Positions 62,089 to 64,000 of a stretch of DNA of 64,000 bases are shown piece after piece. The DNA lies in contig CBDDBX010000008.1 of assembly GCA_965225955.1 (NCBI GenBank), forward strand, positions 35,610-99,609, written 5' to 3'. Position numbers and translations under genes: made by a program. Numbering within the stretch: position 1 is the first letter of the stretch; each line of letters opens with the position of its first letter. Under the pieces are notes generated by a model. That model worked only from the letters and a program-made list of their open reading frames with translations. It was not told the origin of the DNA and did no database searches. The stretch comes from CBDDBX01 sp965225955 (GTDB lineage: Bacteria; Acidobacteriota; Aminicenantia; UBA2199).

Positions 62089-62805
62089 ATGAATATGGTG
62101 CTGCTTTTTAAAGAAGATTTTGTCTCTTCTGATCTGGTGAGACTGAAAGGAAGACGTCTTAAACATATAACCAGTGTAATATCTCCGGTAACAGGAGATT
62201 CCCTGTTGGTAGGACTTCTGAATGGAAATATGGGAAGAGGCACCATAATCAAAGCTGATAAAGATTTTATAGAACTAAAGGTTTGTCTGAACAATGAACC
62301 TCCGGCTCCTGTAGAGATAAATCTTATTCTTGCTCTGCCAAGACCCAAGATGTTTAAGAGGGTTCTTGAAAGTGTGACGTCTCTGGGTATTAAAAACATA
62401 TGGCTTATTAATTCCTGGAAAGTTGAGAAAAGTTTCTGGTTGTCACCAGTACTTTCTGAAGATTCTGTAAGATCACATCTTGAACTTGGACTGGAGCAGG
62501 CAGTTGATACTGTAATGCCGAAGGTGGAATTTAAAAAGTTGTTTAAACCTTTTGTTGAAGATGAACTTCCTGAAATAGTGAAAGGAACCAGAGGAATTGT
62601 AGCTCACCCCGGGAGAGGGTTACTATGTCCGGTACAGCCAAAAGGGCCTCTGACTCTGGCTATTGGCCCTGAAGGTGGGTTTACACCATATGAAGTGGAT
62701 AAGCTGGAAGAAGCCGGGTTTGAAGCTGTAAACATTGGGAAACGAATTCTCCGGGTGGAAACTGCAGTTCCGTTTCTTATTTCAAGACTTAAAGGCAGTT
62801 TGTGA
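62089..62805 (+). CDS. rsmE: 16S rRNA m3U1498 methyltransferase RsmE
   Basis: 238 residues, typical for RsmE. N-terminal PUA-like domain (~1-70), then the SPOUT methyltransferase domain. Signatures: LILALPRPKMFKRVLESVTS, ELGLEQAVDT (family often EQ.GR), LAIGPEGGFTPYEVDKL and IGKRILRVETAVPF, which forms the SAM-binding knot. It methylates U1498 of 16S rRNA. Second gene of the small operon after the thioesterase. The family position 'QSGR' is VDTV here, a minor deviation. Confidence 0.94.
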   Translation: MNMVLLFKEDFVSSDLVRLKGRRLKHITSVISPVTGDSLLVGLLNGNMGRGTIIKADKDFIELKVCLNNEPPAPVEINLILALPRPKMFKRVLESVTSLGIKNIWLINSWKVEKSFWLSPVLSEDSVRSHLELGLEQAVDTVMPKVEFKKLFKPFVEDELPEIVKGTRGIVAHPGRGLLCPVQPKGPLTLAIGPEGGFTPYEVDKLEEAGFEAVNIGKRILRVETAVPFLISRLKGSL

Positions 62806-62853
62806 CATCTACTTGAATAATCACTTCCTACATTGTATATTTCTCTTTGAACA

Positions 62854-64000
62854 ATGGAAGAAGAAAAGAGAAGCAGTACTTTCCGTAAACATTTTCTGAA
62901 AAGCTATGCTCTTACAACTGTTTTGATCATCATATCAATAATTGTAATCAGATATTTTCAGTTTCATTCAGGTAGAAATATTCTGGCTATGAACCTCTAT
63001 AATACTCTGCAGATAGAGAAAGAGGTTGTGCAAAATACTCTTAAAAATGTGTCTGCAGCGATGTTATCAATTAAGCACAGGTATGATATCTCAGAATTTA
63101 TGAGAACTCCTGCCAGCAGAGAGGATCTTGAAGAGCAGGTGGTGAATGATTTTTCAAATTTTCTCCATTTCAATCCTTCGTACTACCAGTTGAGGCTGAT
63201 TGGAGCCGATGGTCAGGAACTTCTTAAAGTAGTAAGGCGGGGAGGAGAGATAGAGGCACTTAAGAGTGAGTTGCAGAATAAGGCACACCGTGGGTATTTT
63301 AAAAAAGCTCTGACTCTTCAGGGAGATGAGTGCAACTTCTCGGCTCTTAATCTTAATATGGAGTTTGGAAAGCCGGAAGTACCTTTTAATCCGGTTATAA
63401 GAGTTGTTTCTGCAGTACATAATGATGAAGGTGCAGCACTTGGATTTATTGCCCTCAACTACTCAGGTAAGAATATCATAGAGTCTGCAGCCCGGGCTGT
63501 AGGTAAAGCAGATGTCCATGGCAGGTTTATGATTATTAATCCTGAAGGCTTTTATATATATGATAGTAAAGACAGTAATCGTATCTTTGGAAACCAGATC
63601 AAAGAGAGGTCTGAAGAGAACTTTTTCAGTCATTTCCCGGATATAGCCGGACAGAAAGCACGTGATGGGTATTTTGTAAAAAATGGTGATCTCTTTGTTT
63701 TTACTACTGTAGCTGGAGATATACTGGAGAGTAGTAATAATTACTTCAGGTTTGTAGTGAGAGTTTCCTATATGGATATCCTTGAGAAATCTCTCTCTTT
63801 TAAAGGTACTGTTACAGTGCCTCTGCTCATAATTGTTGCAGCCGGAATATTTCTCTACTATTTTCTGCGGAACAAGAGGGATAATATGGAGCTTCAGAGG
63901 GAAGTTGCAGAGTATAACAGGTTTATTGAAAAAATATTCAGTACAATTCCCTTTGGTATAGAGATAGTAAAGCCCGATGGCACCATAATGTATCAGAATA
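62854..64000 (+). CDS. Cache/PAS-type membrane sensor (partial, C-terminus outside window)
   Basis: The frame starts at ATG 62854 and runs past the window end (382 residues visible). Membrane helix ~18-37 (ALTTVLIIISIIVIRYF), a periplasmic dCache-like domain (~40-310, with LHFNPSYYQLRLIGADGQEL and a second half FMIINPEGFYIYDSK), second membrane helix ~316-336 and the start of a PAS domain (FIEKIFSTIPFGIEIVKPDG). The missing part is probably a histidine kinase or a diguanylate cyclase. No ribosome site is visible before the ATG. Confidence 0.85.
   Translation, partial: MEEEKRSSTFRKHFLKSYALTTVLIIISIIVIRYFQFHSGRNILAMNLYNTLQIEKEVVQNTLKNVSAAMLSIKHRYDISEFMRTPASREDLEEQVVNDFSNFLHFNPSYYQLRLIGADGQELLKVVRRGGEIEALKSELQNKAHRGYFKKALTLQGDECNFSALNLNMEFGKPEVPFNPVIRVVSAVHNDEGAALGFIALNYSGKNIIESAARAVGKADVHGRFMIINPEGFYIYDSKDSNRIFGNQIKERSEENFFSHFPDIAGQKARDGYFVKNGDLFVFTTVAGDILESSNNYFRFVVRVSYMDILEKSLSFKGTVTVPLLIIVAAGIFLYYFLRNKRDNMELQREVAEYNRFIEKIFSTIPFGIEIVKPDGTIMYQN

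Overview
The window (about 64 kb, moderately AT-rich, with AGA strongly preferred for arginine) comes from a diderm, LPS-making bacterium. The evidence is BamA, Skp/OmpH, LpxA, the heptose epimerase HldD, many signal-peptide and lipoprotein-box proteins, and a zinc-type ribosomal protein L28. A PPi-type phosphofructokinase, a hybrid two-component sensor with a propeller/Y_Y_Y sensor and AraC output, bacterial Ser/Thr kinases and several secreted peptidases suggest an anaerobic or fermentative lineage in or near the FCB/spirochaete/candidate-phylum world. The sequence alone does not let me name the phylum. There is no rRNA, complete tRNA, CRISPR array, transposase or integrase.

Layout. 1-4 kb: a Ser/Thr kinase fused to a degenerate receiver (cut by the window edge), a small membrane protein, a HAD phosphatase and a TrkA_N channel-like protein with an odd selectivity filter. 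4-10.2 kb: an envelope operon read leftward, bamA-skp-fabZ-lpxA-Gfo/Idh oxidoreductase-serine hydrolase, with a good sigma70 promoter before bamA. 10.3-18.5 kb: housekeeping genes (truA, rpmB, pgpA, rimO, PPi-PFK), an exported papain-like peptidase, a metallophosphoesterase and a GT-B glycosyltransferase. 18.6-26.7 kb: a rightward lactose/galactose operon of exported LacZ, SSS symporter, galT, galM and galK, a complete path from extracytoplasmic lactose to glucose-1-phosphate.

26.7-34 kb: the least explained part. Five tightly packed rightward genes encode a 52-aa protein, a 277-aa protein, an 840-aa protein, a phage tail-collar-domain protein and a membrane-anchored 231-aa protein. They are followed by a sigma-70-like factor fused to TPR-like repeats and a strongly translated 205-aa protein. 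No phage capsid, sheath, tube, baseplate or lysis gene is visible, so this is not a plain prophage. It is the best candidate for an undescribed system.

34-48 kb: a DMT exporter, a flavoprotein, an NhaC antiporter, a very large hybrid sensor whose sensor half is much more AT-rich than its signalling half, about 1.1 kb of repeat-filled noncoding DNA, an ECF sigma/anti-sigma/HEAT-repeat operon and a prolyl oligopeptidase. 48-64 kb: hldD, a lipoprotein lipase-like hydrolase, an M1 aminopeptidase lipoprotein, a rhodanese, a tandem pair of DUF3857/transglutaminase-like exported proteins, a three-gene putative glycolipid operon (two glycosyltransferases plus metallophosphoesterase), a nitroreductase, a YbgC-type thioesterase, rsmE and the start of a Cache/PAS sensor.

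Most genes lie in tight operons with stop/start overlaps (TAATG or ATGA). For several genes I moved the start from an upstream TTG/GTG to a downstream ATG or GTG, guided by Shine-Dalgarno position and signal-peptide or family start; each case is stated. All functional calls rest on motif recognition by eye; no database search was run.
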